Assembly: GCF_043197795.1 (NCBI RefSeq)
Contig: NZ_JBICTU010000015.1
Span: 62,001-126,000 of the forward strand
Origin: Sphaerisporangium sp040649355
Lineage (GTDB): Bacteria; Actinomycetota; Actinomycetes; Streptosporangiales; Streptosporangiaceae
Reading direction: 5' to 3'
DNA: 64,000 nucleotides
This document shows, in pieces, positions 7,371 to 16,420 of this stretch (within the stretch, counting starts at the first letter, position 1; each line of letters opens with the position of its first letter). The notes beneath the pieces were generated by a model. It was given only the letters and a program-made list of their open reading frames with translations. It was not told where the DNA came from and ran no database searches. The translations under genes and the position numbers were made by a program.

Positions 7371-9410
7371 ATGTCGAAGCCCAAGCGCAGCGCCAGCAGT
7401 TCCTCCATCCGTCCACACATCGGCAGGTCGTGCCTCGCCGCCGTCCTCTCCTCCCTGCTCGCGATGGTCGTGGTCGTCACGACCCCATCCGGCGCGAGCG
7501 CGGCACAGTCACCGGTGAGCCTCGGCAGCGCCGCGTCCTTCGGGGTCCTGGCCGGCACCGCGGTGACGAATACCAACCTCACCTCGATCACCGGAGACCT
7601 CGGAACCAGCCCCGGCACCTCGGTGACGGGCTTCCCTCCCGGCACCGTGAGCGGCGCGACCCACGCGGGTGACGCCACCGCCTCGGCGGCCAAGAGCGAT
7701 CTGGTCGCCGCCTACAACGACGTCGCCGGACGGACTCCTGTCGTCACCGTCGCCGCCGAACTCGGCGGGACCACCCAGACGCCTGGGGTCTACACCCCCA
7801 CCGGCGGGAACTTCCAGATAACCGGGACGCTCACGCTCGACGCGCAGAGCAACCCGGATGCCATCTTCATCTTCCGATCCGTCACCCTCACCACCGCGAA
7901 CGTCAGCAACATCGATCTCATCAACGGCGCCCAAGCGAACAACGTGTTCTGGCAGCTCACCGATTCGGGCACCCTTGGCACGCTTAGCACCTTCCGGGGG
8001 AACGTGCTGGCCACGAACTCCGTCACGGTGAGCAGCGGTGCCGCCGTCTTCGGCCGGATCTTCGCCCTCAACGGCACGGCGGCCCTCCAGGGCACCAGCA
8101 ACCCTCCGAACACCCGCGTCACCGTGCCGAACGACCCTCCGACCACGACCACTCTGACCACGACGGCCAACCCCGCCCAGAGGGGGCAGTCGATCACCTT
8201 GACCGCCACGGTCAGCGCGGTTTCCGGCTCGGTCGTGCCGCAAGGTCAGGTGGCCTTCAAGGACGGCGCGACCATCATCGGCTCCGGCACCCAGTCAGGC
8301 TCGGGACCGGCCGTGCTCACGGTATCGAGCCTCGCGGCGGGACAGCATCCGATCACCGCCGTCTACCTGGGTGGCGACACTCCCAACGGACAGGCGATCA
8401 TCCACTTCGCCCCGAGCTCATCGGCCCAGGTGCTCCAGGCCGTCACGACCGCTCTCTGGGACAGTACGGCCACGCCGGCCGTCGCATCCAATACCGACAC
8501 CCTGCCCGTCGTGCTCGGCGTGAGGTTCAAGGCCACGGTCAGCGGCACGATCACCGGCATCCGGTTCTACAAGGGGTCGCTGAACACCGGCACCCACACC
8601 GGCAGCCTGTGGACCAGCGACGGCTCGCTGCTCGCCAACGCGACCTTCACCGGCGAGACCGCGTCCGGCTGGCAGCAGGCGAACTTCGCCACCCCCGTGC
8701 CGATCACCGCCGGCACCAGTTACATCGCGTCCTATCTCACGACGAGCGGGCATTTCTCGTACACGCTGCAGTACTTCACCACGCAATACACGAATGACCC
8801 GCTGCTGGCACTCGCGGACGGCGCGGAGGGCGGCAACGGAGTCTACAACTACAACTCGACGAACGCCTTCCCATCCAACACCTATCAGTCCAGCAACTAC
8901 TGGGTCGACGTCGTCTTCGTGCCGTCGAAAAGCCTGTGGGACAACTCGGCCACGCCGGCCGTGCCGTCCGTACCAGACTCCCGTCCCCTCGTGGTCGGCG
9001 TGAAATTCAGGGCCACCACGAACGGGACCATCAACGGCATCCGGTTCTACAAGGGGTCGCTGAACACCGGCACCCACACCGGCAGCCTGTGGACCAGCGG
9101 CGGCTCGCTGCTCGCCAACGCGACCTTCACCGGCGAGACCGCGTCCGGCTGGCAGCAGGCGAACTTCGCCACCCCCGTGCCGATCACCGCCAACACCACG
9201 TACGTGGCCTCTTACCAGACCACATCAGGGTTCTTCTCGGCCACGGTCCCCTACTTCACTTCTCAATACACGAGCGGCTCCCTGTACGCGCTGGCGGACG
9301 GCGATGAGGGCGGAAACGGGGTCTATGTCTACACTCCGACGAACACTTTCCCCACCAGCACCTACCAATCCGCGAACTACTGGGTGGACGTCATGTTCAC
9401 CGCCAGCTAA
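7371..9410 (+). CDS. Secreted ice-binding-like (DUF3494) protein with Ig-like and two DUF4082 domains
   Basis: The start at ATG 7371 gives 679 residues. The layout is: signal peptide (about 1-45, ending near ASAAQ), DUF3494 domain (about 48-250; LGSAASFGVLAGTAVTN, TGDLGTSPGTSVTGFPPGTV, FWQLTDSGTLGTLSTFRGNVLA), Ig-like domain (about 255-355), then two DUF4082 domains of about 160 residues each, both with LWD(N/S)..ATPAV, GIRFYKGSLNTGTHTGSLW, TASGWQQANF and a closing YWVDV. The DUF3494 core is a better match to the family than that of the preceding paralogue. The two DUF4082 copies share an almost identical 156-base block. DUF4082 has no known function but is typical of secreted, multi-domain surface proteins. 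A TTG start at 7362 is possible; no strong ribosome site decides between them. Confidence 0.85.
   Translation: MSKPKRSASSSSIRPHIGRSCLAAVLSSLLAMVVVVTTPSGASAAQSPVSLGSAASFGVLAGTAVTNTNLTSITGDLGTSPGTSVTGFPPGTVSGATHAGDATASAAKSDLVAAYNDVAGRTPVVTVAAELGGTTQTPGVYTPTGGNFQITGTLTLDAQSNPDAIFIFRSVTLTTANVSNIDLINGAQANNVFWQLTDSGTLGTLSTFRGNVLATNSVTVSSGAAVFGRIFALNGTAALQGTSNPPNTRVTVPNDPPTTTTLTTTANPAQRGQSITLTATVSAVSGSVVPQGQVAFKDGATIIGSGTQSGSGPAVLTVSSLAAGQHPITAVYLGGDTPNGQAIIHFAPSSSAQVLQAVTTALWDSTATPAVASNTDTLPVVLGVRFKATVSGTITGIRFYKGSLNTGTHTGSLWTSDGSLLANATFTGETASGWQQANFATPVPITAGTSYIASYLTTSGHFSYTLQYFTTQYTNDPLLALADGAEGGNGVYNYNSTNAFPSNTYQSSNYWVDVVFVPSKSLWDNSATPAVPSVPDSRPLVVGVKFRATTNGTINGIRFYKGSLNTGTHTGSLWTSGGSLLANATFTGETASGWQQANFATPVPITANTTYVASYQTTSGFFSATVPYFTSQYTSGSLYALADGDEGGNGVYVYTPTNTFPTSTYQSANYWVDVMFTAS
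8556..8711 (+). repeat. Copy 1 of a 156-bp near-perfect repeat in DUF4082 coding DNA
   Basis: These 156 bases match 9036-9191 at every position but one (8620 A versus 9100 G), at an exact offset of 480 bases. The flanking parts of the two DUF4082 domains are clearly more diverged. Confidence 0.9.
9036..9191 (+). repeat. Copy 2 of the 156-bp DUF4082 repeat
   Basis: This is the partner of 8556-8711. It keeps the reading frame, encoding the GIRFYKGSLN to FATPVPITA part of the second DUF4082 domain. Confidence 0.9.
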
Positions 9411-9517
9411 CGGGCGCACCGGGGTGAGCCGGAGGGCGGCTCCGCGATGTAGGCGTAAGGCTTGGGTAAGAGCTTGCCACGTGGTGCGGTCACCTCGTGT
9501 GTCGGCAAGGCCGGTCA

Positions 9518-10687
9518 ATGTTCAATGCGATGGTGAGCATGACCGGTCTTGCGACCATTCCATTCAATCGACCGCATATCTCGAAGAACGAGCTCCCTTA
9601 CCTCGCGGAGGTCCTGCGCCAGGGATTCACCTCCGGCGACGGGCCGTTCACCCGGCGGGCGGCCCAACTTCTGCGGGAGATGACGGGGTCGTGCCAGGTC
9701 CTGCTGACCACGTCCTGCACTCACGCGCTGGAGATGTCGGCGATCCTGCTCGACCTGCGACCCGGCGACGAGGTCATCGTCCCGTCGTTCACCTTCGTGT
9801 CGGCGGCCAACGCCTTCGCCCTGCGCGGGGCGGTGCCGGTGTTCGTCGACTGCCGGCCTGACACCCTCAACATCGACGAGAGGCTGGTCGAGGCCGCGAT
9901 CAGCGAACGGACCCGAGCCATCGTGGTCGTCCACTACGCCGGTGTCGCCTGCGCGATGGAGGCCGTGGGCGAGATCGCCGAACGGCACGGCCTCACCGTG
10001 ATCGAGGACAACGCGCACGGACTCGGCGGGCACTACCGGGGCCGGCCCCTCGGGTCGTTCGGCCGCATGGCCGCGCAGAGCTTCCACGAGACGAAGAACG
10101 TGCAGTGCGGCGAGGGCGGCGCGTTGCTCCTCAACGATGCCGCCCTGGTGGCCCCGGCCGAGATCATCCGGGAGAAGGGCACGGACCGCAGCCGGTTCTT
10201 CCGCGGCCAGGTGGACAAGTACCGGTGGATCGACATCGGCTCCAGCTACCTGCCGTCCGACGTGCTCGCCGCGCAACTGACCTCCCAGCTGGAGTGCTTC
10301 GACGACATCCAGTTCCGCCGCCACGCCATCTGGCGCCGGTATCACGAGGAACTGGCGGGCTGGGCGGCGAAGCACGAGGTCGCCCAGCCGGTGGTCCCGG
10401 ATGGGTGCGCGCATCCGGCCCATCTGTACTACCTGCTCCTGCCTGACCTGCGGAACCGCCAGGCGCTCATCGACCACCTGGCCGGTAAGGGCGTACAGGC
10501 GGCGTTCCACTACCAGCCGCTGCACACCGCTCCCGCCGCCCTGCGGTACGGGCGCGTGGCCCCGGGCGGCTGCCCGGTCACCGAGCAGGTCGCCGACCGC
10601 CTGGTACGGCTGCCGCTGTTCGCCGATCTCGGCGAGGCCGGGGTGACACGGGTGATCGACGCCGTCCAGACCTACAAGATGCGCTGA
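9518..10687 (+). CDS. wecE: dTDP-4-amino-4,6-dideoxygalactose transaminase (WecE/RffA-type)
   Basis: This is a PLP-dependent sugar aminotransferase of the DegT/DnrJ/EryC1 family, 389 residues from ATG 9518 (AAGG seven bases upstream). It is close in pattern to enterobacterial WecE along its length: IPFNRPHISKNELPYL, GDGPFTRRA, LTTSCTHALEMSA, GDEVIVPSFTFVSAANAFALRGAVPVFVD, HYAGVAC, and the PLP lysine in FHETKN (Lys193). The expected reaction is amination of dTDP-4-keto-6-deoxyglucose with glutamate to dTDP-Fuc4N. The RmlA and RmlB genes that would make the substrate lie 2 kb downstream, and the next gene looks like the matching N-acyltransferase. Alternative starts exist at 9497 (GTG), 9530 and 9539. 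Confidence 0.87.
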   Translation: MFNAMVSMTGLATIPFNRPHISKNELPYLAEVLRQGFTSGDGPFTRRAAQLLREMTGSCQVLLTTSCTHALEMSAILLDLRPGDEVIVPSFTFVSAANAFALRGAVPVFVDCRPDTLNIDERLVEAAISERTRAIVVVHYAGVACAMEAVGEIAERHGLTVIEDNAHGLGGHYRGRPLGSFGRMAAQSFHETKNVQCGEGGALLLNDAALVAPAEIIREKGTDRSRFFRGQVDKYRWIDIGSSYLPSDVLAAQLTSQLECFDDIQFRRHAIWRRYHEELAGWAAKHEVAQPVVPDGCAHPAHLYYLLLPDLRNRQALIDHLAGKGVQAAFHYQPLHTAPAALRYGRVAPGGCPVTEQVADRLVRLPLFADLGEAGVTRVIDAVQTYKMR

Positions 10688-10689
10688 CG

Positions 10690-11442
10690 GTGGGGTGTGA
10701 CGGGCTCGGCACGCGGGCCGTGGCCTCGCCTCTGGAGTCCGCTCGTTTCGGATGCTCGGTCGAGCGCCTCACCGTCCACGCCGAGCACCCCGCCTCGTTC
10801 ACCATGGTCCGGGAAGCCGTGCTCCTGTCCGCGGCGGACGTCATCGTGCTCCGTTACCCGGCGGACCGGGTCGACTGGTTCGCGAAGCTCGCCCTGCTCG
10901 GCCGCACCGCGATATTCGCCGACTCCCTTTCGTACTGGCGTCTGCGGCCGGGGGACGGCCGCCGGCCCGAGCCGGCACAGGGCCTGCGGACGACCACGCT
11001 CACCGACGCGGCCGCCGTGGCCACGCTCGTGTCCGAGATCTTCGCCGCTTACGGCAGTCACTACTCGGCCAATCCCCTGTTCGGCGCCACCGAGGCACTC
11101 GCCGGGTACCAGGAATGGGCGCTGAGGTCCGCCGCCGAGGGGAGTTGCCTCGCACTCGGGACCGCCGCCGCCCACCTCGGACTCGCGACGCTCGACGAGC
11201 AAGGCCCGCGGACGGAGATCCTGCTCGCCGGGGTCGTGCCCGAGGCGCAGGGGCAGGGCCTGTACGCGCACCTGCTGAAGGGAATCGAGGACGGCACGCT
11301 GGCCCGCGGCGCCGAAGAGATCCTCATCTCCACCCAGGTGCACAACACCCGGGTGCAGAGGGCGTGGGCGCGATACGGGTTCGAGCCCGTGAGCGCCGTC
11401 CTCACCGTTCACCTGGTCAAGAGCAGGCGCATCATCCCCTGA
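10690..11442 (+). CDS. GNAT acyltransferase, probable WecD-type dTDP-Fuc4N acetyltransferase
   Basis: The gene begins with GTG two bases after the transaminase stop and encodes 250 residues. The C-terminal half is a GNAT fold: ILLAGVVPEAQGQGLYAHLL carries the acetyl-CoA loop (QGQGLY), followed by STQVHNTRVQRAWARYGFEPV, the usual N-x-x-x-x-x-x-Y region of GNAT enzymes. The N-terminal half (ESARFGCSVERLTV) resembles the ESxFFG start of WecD/RffC and related dTDP-sugar acyltransferases. Placement directly after a WecE homologue supports acetylation of dTDP-Fuc4N, but the acyl group and exact sugar are inferred. Its 3' end lies eight bases from the convergent GT2 gene. Confidence 0.72.
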   Translation: MGCDGLGTRAVASPLESARFGCSVERLTVHAEHPASFTMVREAVLLSAADVIVLRYPADRVDWFAKLALLGRTAIFADSLSYWRLRPGDGRRPEPAQGLRTTTLTDAAAVATLVSEIFAAYGSHYSANPLFGATEALAGYQEWALRSAAEGSCLALGTAAAHLGLATLDEQGPRTEILLAGVVPEAQGQGLYAHLLKGIEDGTLARGAEEILISTQVHNTRVQRAWARYGFEPVSAVLTVHLVKSRRIIP

Positions 11443-11450
11443 ACGCTGTG

Positions 11451-12416
11451 CTACTTGACTCCGCCCTGCTGCCAGGGGACGTCGGCGGGGGCCGGTGAGC
11501 CGGCACGTTCACGCACCACATAGGTGGGCCGGCCCATGCCGTTGCCGTGAATCCGGCCGACGTACTCGCCGAGGACTCCGATGGACAGCAGCTGGGCGGA
11601 GGAGAAGATGGCGACCATCGAGGCGATCGTGGTGAATCCGGCCACCGTGGTGTCGCCCGCGAGGAAGCTCCACAGGACGGCGCAGCCGAGGAGCAGGCCA
11701 ACGACACCGACGAGGAACCCGAGGCAGCTCGCCACCCGGAGGGGCGTGGTGCTGTAACCGAGGAGCATGTTCATCGCATGCCGGACGAGCAGGCGCGGCG
11801 TGTAGGCGGTTCGCCCGTGATGGCGCTCGCTCATATGGACCTTGACCGAGCCCACCCGAGTGGTCGCCCAGGACAGAGCCACATCGATGGACGCATGCGG
11901 TCCCGACAGCTCCTCGAATCCGTCGCGCAGGCACGTACGGAAGGCACGGAAGGCGCTGATCGCGCGGGCGGCCCGCACTCCCAGCGCGACCGCCATGGCG
12001 CCCTTCACCGACCGGGACGCGAGGCTTCGCACGGACCCGTGCTCCTCCTCGTGCGGCACGCCGTACACCAGATCGAGCCGGTCGCCTTCGAGAGTGGCCA
12101 GCAGGAGAGGAATCTGCTCCGGCAGGTGCTGCAGGTCGTCGTCCATCGTGACGACGACGTCGAACACCGCCTCCCTGATGCCCGCCACGAGGGCGTTGTG
12201 CTGGCCGTAGTTGCGCGAGAGATGGATCGCGCGGACGGCGCCGACCCGGGAGGCGAGCTCGGCCGCGGTCCTCCAGGTGTCGTCCGGGCTTCCGTCGACG
12301 ACGAGGATCACCTCGTGACGGACGGAGAGCTGACGGAGAACCGGTATGAGCCTGCCCACCAGCGCCGGAAGAGTTCTCGCGGAGCGGTAACACGGTATAA
12401 CGACCGACACCGACAT
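11451..12416 (-). CDS. Membrane GT2 glycosyltransferase (ArnC/DPM1/GtrB-like)
   Basis: This is a 321-residue family 2 glycosyltransferase. ATG 12416 is chosen because GGGGGA precedes it and the GT-A fold starts at once (SVSVVIPCYRSARTLPALV). Motifs are VVDGSPDDTW, SRNYGQHNALVAGI, the metal-binding DDDLQ, and two C-terminal membrane helices (about residues 228-255 and 262-285). This architecture belongs to enzymes that move a sugar from a nucleotide donor to undecaprenyl or dolichyl phosphate, such as ArnC, GtrB and DPM synthase. It may provide a lipid-linked donor for the GT-C-like protein at 24584. It is divergent from rmlA with a 212-base shared upstream region. Confidence 0.83.
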   Translation of the reverse strand: MSVSVVIPCYRSARTLPALVGRLIPVLRQLSVRHEVILVVDGSPDDTWRTAAELASRVGAVRAIHLSRNYGQHNALVAGIREAVFDVVVTMDDDLQHLPEQIPLLLATLEGDRLDLVYGVPHEEEHGSVRSLASRSVKGAMAVALGVRAARAISAFRAFRTCLRDGFEELSGPHASIDVALSWATTRVGSVKVHMSERHHGRTAYTPRLLVRHAMNMLLGYSTTPLRVASCLGFLVGVVGLLLGCAVLWSFLAGDTTVAGFTTIASMVAIFSSAQLLSIGVLGEYVGRIHGNGMGRPTYVVRERAGSPAPADVPWQQGGVK

Positions 12417-12628
12417 TGATCCCCCGATCATCTCCCAGATGCCGCCCACAATCCTCTCTCGTGGACCTTCCGCGGTCGCGGGAAGGCATGCCTGGTACCG
12501 GCAATCCGGCGCACATTCTTCGGCAAAGGCGGACGTCGTCCGGGAGCTCTGAATCCCGTCGGCCATAGATTCGGGCCGACAGCCGGCCCACCGTGGCCAT
12601 GTGCTCCCCGGGAAGGATGAGGTCAGCG

Positions 12629-13696
12629 ATGAGAGCGCTCGTTCTGGCCGGCGGCAAGGGGACGAGGCTACGTCCGCTGACCCACACCTCGGCGAAGCAG
12701 CTCGTCCCCGTCGCCAACAAACCGGTGCTCTACTACGGGCTGGAAGCGATCCGGAACGCCGGGATCACCCAGGTGGGCATCATCGTCGGCAGCACCGGCC
12801 GTGAGGTTCGCGACGCGGTCGGCGACGGCTCGGCGTTCGGTCTCGACGTCACCTACATCCAGCAGGAGGCCCCCCTCGGGCTCGCCCACTGCGTGCTCAT
12901 CGCACGGGAGTTCCTCGCCGACGAGCCCTTCGTGATGTACCTGGGCGACAACTTCCTGGTCGGCGGCATCACCGATCTGGTCGACGCCTTCCGCGAGGGA
13001 GACTACGACGCCCAGATCCTGCTCACCAAGGTCACGGAACCGCAGTTCTACGGGGTCGCCGAGCTCGGACCGGGAGGCGAGATCCTCGCGCTCGCGGAGA
13101 AGCCGGACGATCCACGCAGTGACCTCGCGATCGTCGGCGTCTACACCTTCTCCCCCCGGATCCACGAGGCGGTCCGGGCGATCTCGCCGTCCGCGCGCGG
13201 CGAGCTGGAGATCACCGACGCGATCACGTGGCTCGTCGACAACGGCTTCCGGGTTCATTCGCACCTCGTCAGCGGCTACTGGAAGGACACCGGCCGCCTG
13301 CAGGACATGCTGGAATGCAACCGCATCGTCCTGGAGGCCCTAGAGCCGCGGACGCACGGAACAGTGGACGCACTGTCGGACATCACGGGGCGCGTCGTCA
13401 TCGAGGCGGGAGCCTCGGTACGGGACTCGGTGATCCGCGGCCCCGCGCTCATCGGCGCCCACGCCCGGATCAGCGGCTCGTACGTCGGCCCGTACACCTC
13501 GATCGGGGACAGGTGCGTGGTGGAGGACGCGGAGGTGGAGTACGCCATCGTTCTGCAGGACTCCACCATCAGGGGGGTCTCACGGCTGACGTACTCCCTG
13601 ATCGGCCGCAACGTCGAGGTCACCAGGTCCGAAGGCGTGCCCAACACGCTCCAGCTCATGGTCGGCGACCACAGCAGGGTGCAGGTGCGGGGATGA
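12629..13696 (+). CDS. rmlA: Glucose-1-phosphate thymidylyltransferase, long form
   Basis: This 355-residue nucleotidyltransferase makes dTDP-glucose from dTTP and glucose-1-phosphate. The N-terminus has the signature LVLAGGKGTRLRPLT, followed by KQLVPVANKPVLYYG, YLGDNFL and EKPDDP. From about residue 245 hexapeptide-like repeats (VVIEAGASVRDSVIRGPALIGAHARI) indicate the C-terminal left-handed beta-helix of the long, StrD-like form common in actinomycetes; the short enterobacterial RmlA lacks it. ATG 12629 has GGATGAGG upstream. Its stop overlaps the rmlB start (ATGA). It heads a five-gene run to 17406. Confidence 0.93.
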   Translation: MRALVLAGGKGTRLRPLTHTSAKQLVPVANKPVLYYGLEAIRNAGITQVGIIVGSTGREVRDAVGDGSAFGLDVTYIQQEAPLGLAHCVLIAREFLADEPFVMYLGDNFLVGGITDLVDAFREGDYDAQILLTKVTEPQFYGVAELGPGGEILALAEKPDDPRSDLAIVGVYTFSPRIHEAVRAISPSARGELEITDAITWLVDNGFRVHSHLVSGYWKDTGRLQDMLECNRIVLEALEPRTHGTVDALSDITGRVVIEAGASVRDSVIRGPALIGAHARISGSYVGPYTSIGDRCVVEDAEVEYAIVLQDSTIRGVSRLTYSLIGRNVEVTRSEGVPNTLQLMVGDHSRVQVRG

Positions 13697-14670
13697 GGAT
13701 CCTGGTCACCGGCGGGGCCGGGTTCATCGGCTCCCACTACGTGCGGTCGCTGCTGTCCGGCGCCTACCCCGCCTGGGACGGCGCCCACGTGACGGTGCTG
13801 GACAAACTCACCTACGCCGGCAACGAGGCGAATCTCCAGCCCGTCGCCGGACACCGGCGCTACGTCTTCAGCAAGGGGGACATCGCCGACGCCCGGCTGC
13901 TCCGCGAGGTCGTGCCCGGCCATGACGCGATCGTGAACTTCGCGGCGGAGACACACGTCGACCGGTCGATAACCGGCGCCGCGGACTTCGTGGTGACCAA
14001 CGTGCAGGGCACCCAGCGGCTCCTGCAGGCGGCTCTGGAGGCCGGCGTGCCCACCGTCGTCCACGTCTCCACCGACGAGGTGTACGGGTCCGTCGCCGTG
14101 GGGTCCCGGAGCGAGTCGGCGCCCCTGCTCCCCAACTCGCCCTACTCGGCCGCGAAGGCCGGAGCCGACCTGCTGTGCCGCGCCTACCACCAGACCTACG
14201 GACTCGATGTACGGGTCACGCGCTGCACCAACAACTACGGCCCCTACCAGCACCCGGAGAAGATGATCCCGCTGTTCGTCACCAACCTGGTCGACGGGCT
14301 GCGGGTCCCCCTGTACGGAGACGGCGAGAACGTGCGCGATTGGCTCCACGTCGACGACCACTGCCAAGGCATCCAGCTCGTGCTGGAAAAAGGCCTGCCC
14401 GGCGAGATCTACAACATCGGCGGCGGGGTGGAGCTCACCAACCGGGCGCTCGCCGGACGGCTGCTCGCCGCGTTCGGCGTTGGCCAGGAGCGGATCGCCC
14501 GCGTGCCGGACAGGCTCGGCCACGACCGGCGCTACTCCGTGGACAGCACCAAGATCCGGGCGATGGGGTTCGAACCCCGGGTCGACTTCGAGCGGGGACT
14601 GGCGGAGGTCGTGGCCTGGTACCGCGACCGTCCGGACTGGTGGCGCCCGCTGAAGACAACCGGTCACTGA
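13693..14670 (+). CDS. rmlB: dTDP-glucose 4,6-dehydratase
   Basis: This 325-residue extended SDR converts dTDP-glucose to dTDP-4-keto-6-deoxyglucose. Visible are the NAD motif TGGAGFIGSHYVR, NFAAETHVDRSI, STDEVYGS, the catalytic YSAAK with Tyr151 and Lys155, and TRCTNNYGPYQHPEKMIPLFV, all diagnostic of RmlB. It overlaps rmlA by four bases. No rmlC or rmlD is present in the window, so its product probably feeds the WecE-type transaminase rather than rhamnose, at least within this locus. Confidence 0.95.
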   Translation: MRILVTGGAGFIGSHYVRSLLSGAYPAWDGAHVTVLDKLTYAGNEANLQPVAGHRRYVFSKGDIADARLLREVVPGHDAIVNFAAETHVDRSITGAADFVVTNVQGTQRLLQAALEAGVPTVVHVSTDEVYGSVAVGSRSESAPLLPNSPYSAAKAGADLLCRAYHQTYGLDVRVTRCTNNYGPYQHPEKMIPLFVTNLVDGLRVPLYGDGENVRDWLHVDDHCQGIQLVLEKGLPGEIYNIGGGVELTNRALAGRLLAAFGVGQERIARVPDRLGHDRRYSVDSTKIRAMGFEPRVDFERGLAEVVAWYRDRPDWWRPLKTTGH

Positions 14671-14685
14671 TCGCTTGGAGGGAAC

Positions 14686-15438
14686 ATGGATGCCACGGAG
14701 ATCCGCCGCACGTTCGAACTCGAGGACCGGCACTGGTGGTTCCGCGAGCGCCGTGCCATCCTCGCCCGTGAGCTTCGCCGCCTCGGCAGGCCGGGCCGGG
14801 CGCTGGACATCGGTGCGGCCGGGGGTGGCAACACCCGCGTTCTCATCGAGCACGGGTGGGACGCGCTGGTCGCGGACTTCTCGGAGACCGCCGTGCAACT
14901 CGCGCGCACGCGCGGCCTGCCGGCGATCCACGCCGACGCGAGGCACCTGCCTCTGCCCGACGGGCACTTCGACCTCATCCTGGCGTTCGACGTGCTGGAG
15001 CACATCGAGGAGGACGACAGGGCCGTCCGCGAGCTCGTGCGCGTGCTCCGGCCGGGAGGCACCGTGCTGGTCACGGTGCCCTGCGACATGGCGCTCTGGT
15101 CGGCGCACGACGTCGCGTCCGGCCACTTCCGCCGCTACACCCGGGACGGGCTGCGCGCGCTGATGACCGGGGAACGCCTGGTCCTGGAGCGCATGTGGAG
15201 CTGGAACGTCCTGCTGAGGCCGATCGTCGCCCGCCGCAGGAAGCACATCTCCGGGTCCGACGTCATGAAGACGCCGCCTCTCGTCAACATGGCCCTCTCC
15301 GCCGTGGTCGTCGCCGAACGCTATCTGCCGGTCAGGTCGCTGCCGGGAGTCTCGCTGATCGCGAGAGCGCATCGCCCGTGCGACTCAGGAGTCTCTGGCC
15401 TCATGGCCTCCGACGCGGGAGAGTGGAATGCCGGCTGA
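14686..15438 (+). CDS. Class I SAM-dependent methyltransferase
   Basis: This 250-residue Rossmann methyltransferase has SAM motif I ALDIGAAGGGN near residue 46, an acidic motif II loop, and the LAFDVLEHIEEDDRAVRELVRVLRPGGTVLVTVP stretch typical of Methyltransf_11 enzymes. GGAGGG lies just before ATG 14686. It is the third gene of the rmlA run and overlaps the desaturase-family gene by 11 bases. The acceptor is unknown; O-methylation of a sugar or modification of a lipid-linked intermediate is plausible from context. The N-terminal DRHWWFRERR pattern recurs in methyltransferases of polysaccharide clusters. Confidence 0.82.
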   Translation: MDATEIRRTFELEDRHWWFRERRAILARELRRLGRPGRALDIGAAGGGNTRVLIEHGWDALVADFSETAVQLARTRGLPAIHADARHLPLPDGHFDLILAFDVLEHIEEDDRAVRELVRVLRPGGTVLVTVPCDMALWSAHDVASGHFRRYTRDGLRALMTGERLVLERMWSWNVLLRPIVARRRKHISGSDVMKTPPLVNMALSAVVVAERYLPVRSLPGVSLIARAHRPCDSGVSGLMASDAGEWNAG

Positions 15439-16420
15439 GGTGACGGTCGCCGACATCGGCATGGTGCGGCCGTCCACCCTGGTCGACACCTCGGGCCGGA
15501 GATACGTGGATTTCCGCCGTACTCTGCGCCCGCGCTGGGGCGTGGTGTGGGGAACCCTTCTCGCGGGGCACCTGGGACTCGCGCTGTCCGCGGTCGCGGT
15601 CGCATGGCTCGGGAGCACCGCCGCCGGCAGGCTGCCCACCGCGATCGCGCCGGCCGTCGCCGGCGGCCTCGCGATCGGCTTCTGCCTGCACTACCTGACG
15701 ACCTACCTCCACGAGGGCGCCCACTACAACCTCGCGCCTGCCCGCCGGGCCAGCGATGTGCTGACGAACATCTTCGTCGGGAGCCTCGTCGGAATGGACG
15801 TCAAGGCCTACCGGAAAGTGCATTTCGATCACCATCGCTATCTCGGGACGACGCGGGACCCCGAGCGCAGCTACTTCCTTCCGCTCGATTCGCGGTTCCT
15901 CCTCGAAGGGGTCACCGGCGTCCGCCTGGTCCGCGCCCTGAAGGAGTACCGCGAGCTGATGAGGAGCAAGTCACCGACCGCGGAGACCGGCAGGACCGCG
16001 TCCTTCGGCCCGGTGTTCCTGGCCGCCTGCCTGGTCAACGGCTCGATCGTGGGCTGCGCCCTGTGGCGGGGGGCGTTCGCGCTGGCCGTCTCCTGGGTGC
16101 TCGGCCAGCTCGTGTTCCTGCCGCTGATCAACACGGTGCGCCAGGTGCTCGAACATCGCAGCGAGTTCGCCGATGACAGCACCGACTACCGGCGCGTCGC
16201 CCACGGGCCGGTGAACCGGCTCTTCGGCGGCGGCCCGTTCGCGACGGTCTTCGGTTCGGCGGGATTCAACCGCCACCTGCTGCACCACTGGGACCCGAGC
16301 GTGTCCTTCACCCGGCTCGGAGAAGTGGAGAGATTCCTGATGGGCACCGAGATCGCCCCTCTGCTGCGGCAGCGCCAGACCACCTACTACCGCGCCTGGC
16401 GCCAACTGGACCGGATATGA
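15428..16420 (+). CDS. Membrane fatty-acid-desaturase-family protein
   Basis: This 330-residue polytopic protein carries the three histidine boxes of the membrane diiron desaturase/hydroxylase superfamily: HEGAH at residues 95-99, HFDHH at 132-136 and HLLHH at 283-287, with membrane segments around residues 38-60, 70-90, 195-215 and 220-240. Family members insert double bonds or hydroxyls into lipids, carotenoids or other hydrophobic substrates. It starts inside the preceding methyltransferase gene, with GGAGAG upstream, and ends in an ATGA overlap with the next methyltransferase. Tight coupling suggests it works on the same product, perhaps a lipid carrier or an acyl substituent; this is inference. 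The substrate cannot be read from sequence. Confidence 0.8.
   Translation: MPAEVTVADIGMVRPSTLVDTSGRRYVDFRRTLRPRWGVVWGTLLAGHLGLALSAVAVAWLGSTAAGRLPTAIAPAVAGGLAIGFCLHYLTTYLHEGAHYNLAPARRASDVLTNIFVGSLVGMDVKAYRKVHFDHHRYLGTTRDPERSYFLPLDSRFLLEGVTGVRLVRALKEYRELMRSKSPTAETGRTASFGPVFLAACLVNGSIVGCALWRGAFALAVSWVLGQLVFLPLINTVRQVLEHRSEFADDSTDYRRVAHGPVNRLFGGGPFATVFGSAGFNRHLLHHWDPSVSFTRLGEVERFLMGTEIAPLLRQRQTTYYRAWRQLDRI

Noticed and set aside
12629..14670. A dTDP-rhamnose pathway
   Set aside because: RmlA and RmlB are present but no RmlC or RmlD is found in the window, while a WecE-type transaminase is; rhamnose cannot be claimed.
13276..15372. A 698-codon minus-strand frame across rmlA, rmlB and the methyltransferase
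   Set aside because: It lies over three well recognised genes and has no motif of its own.
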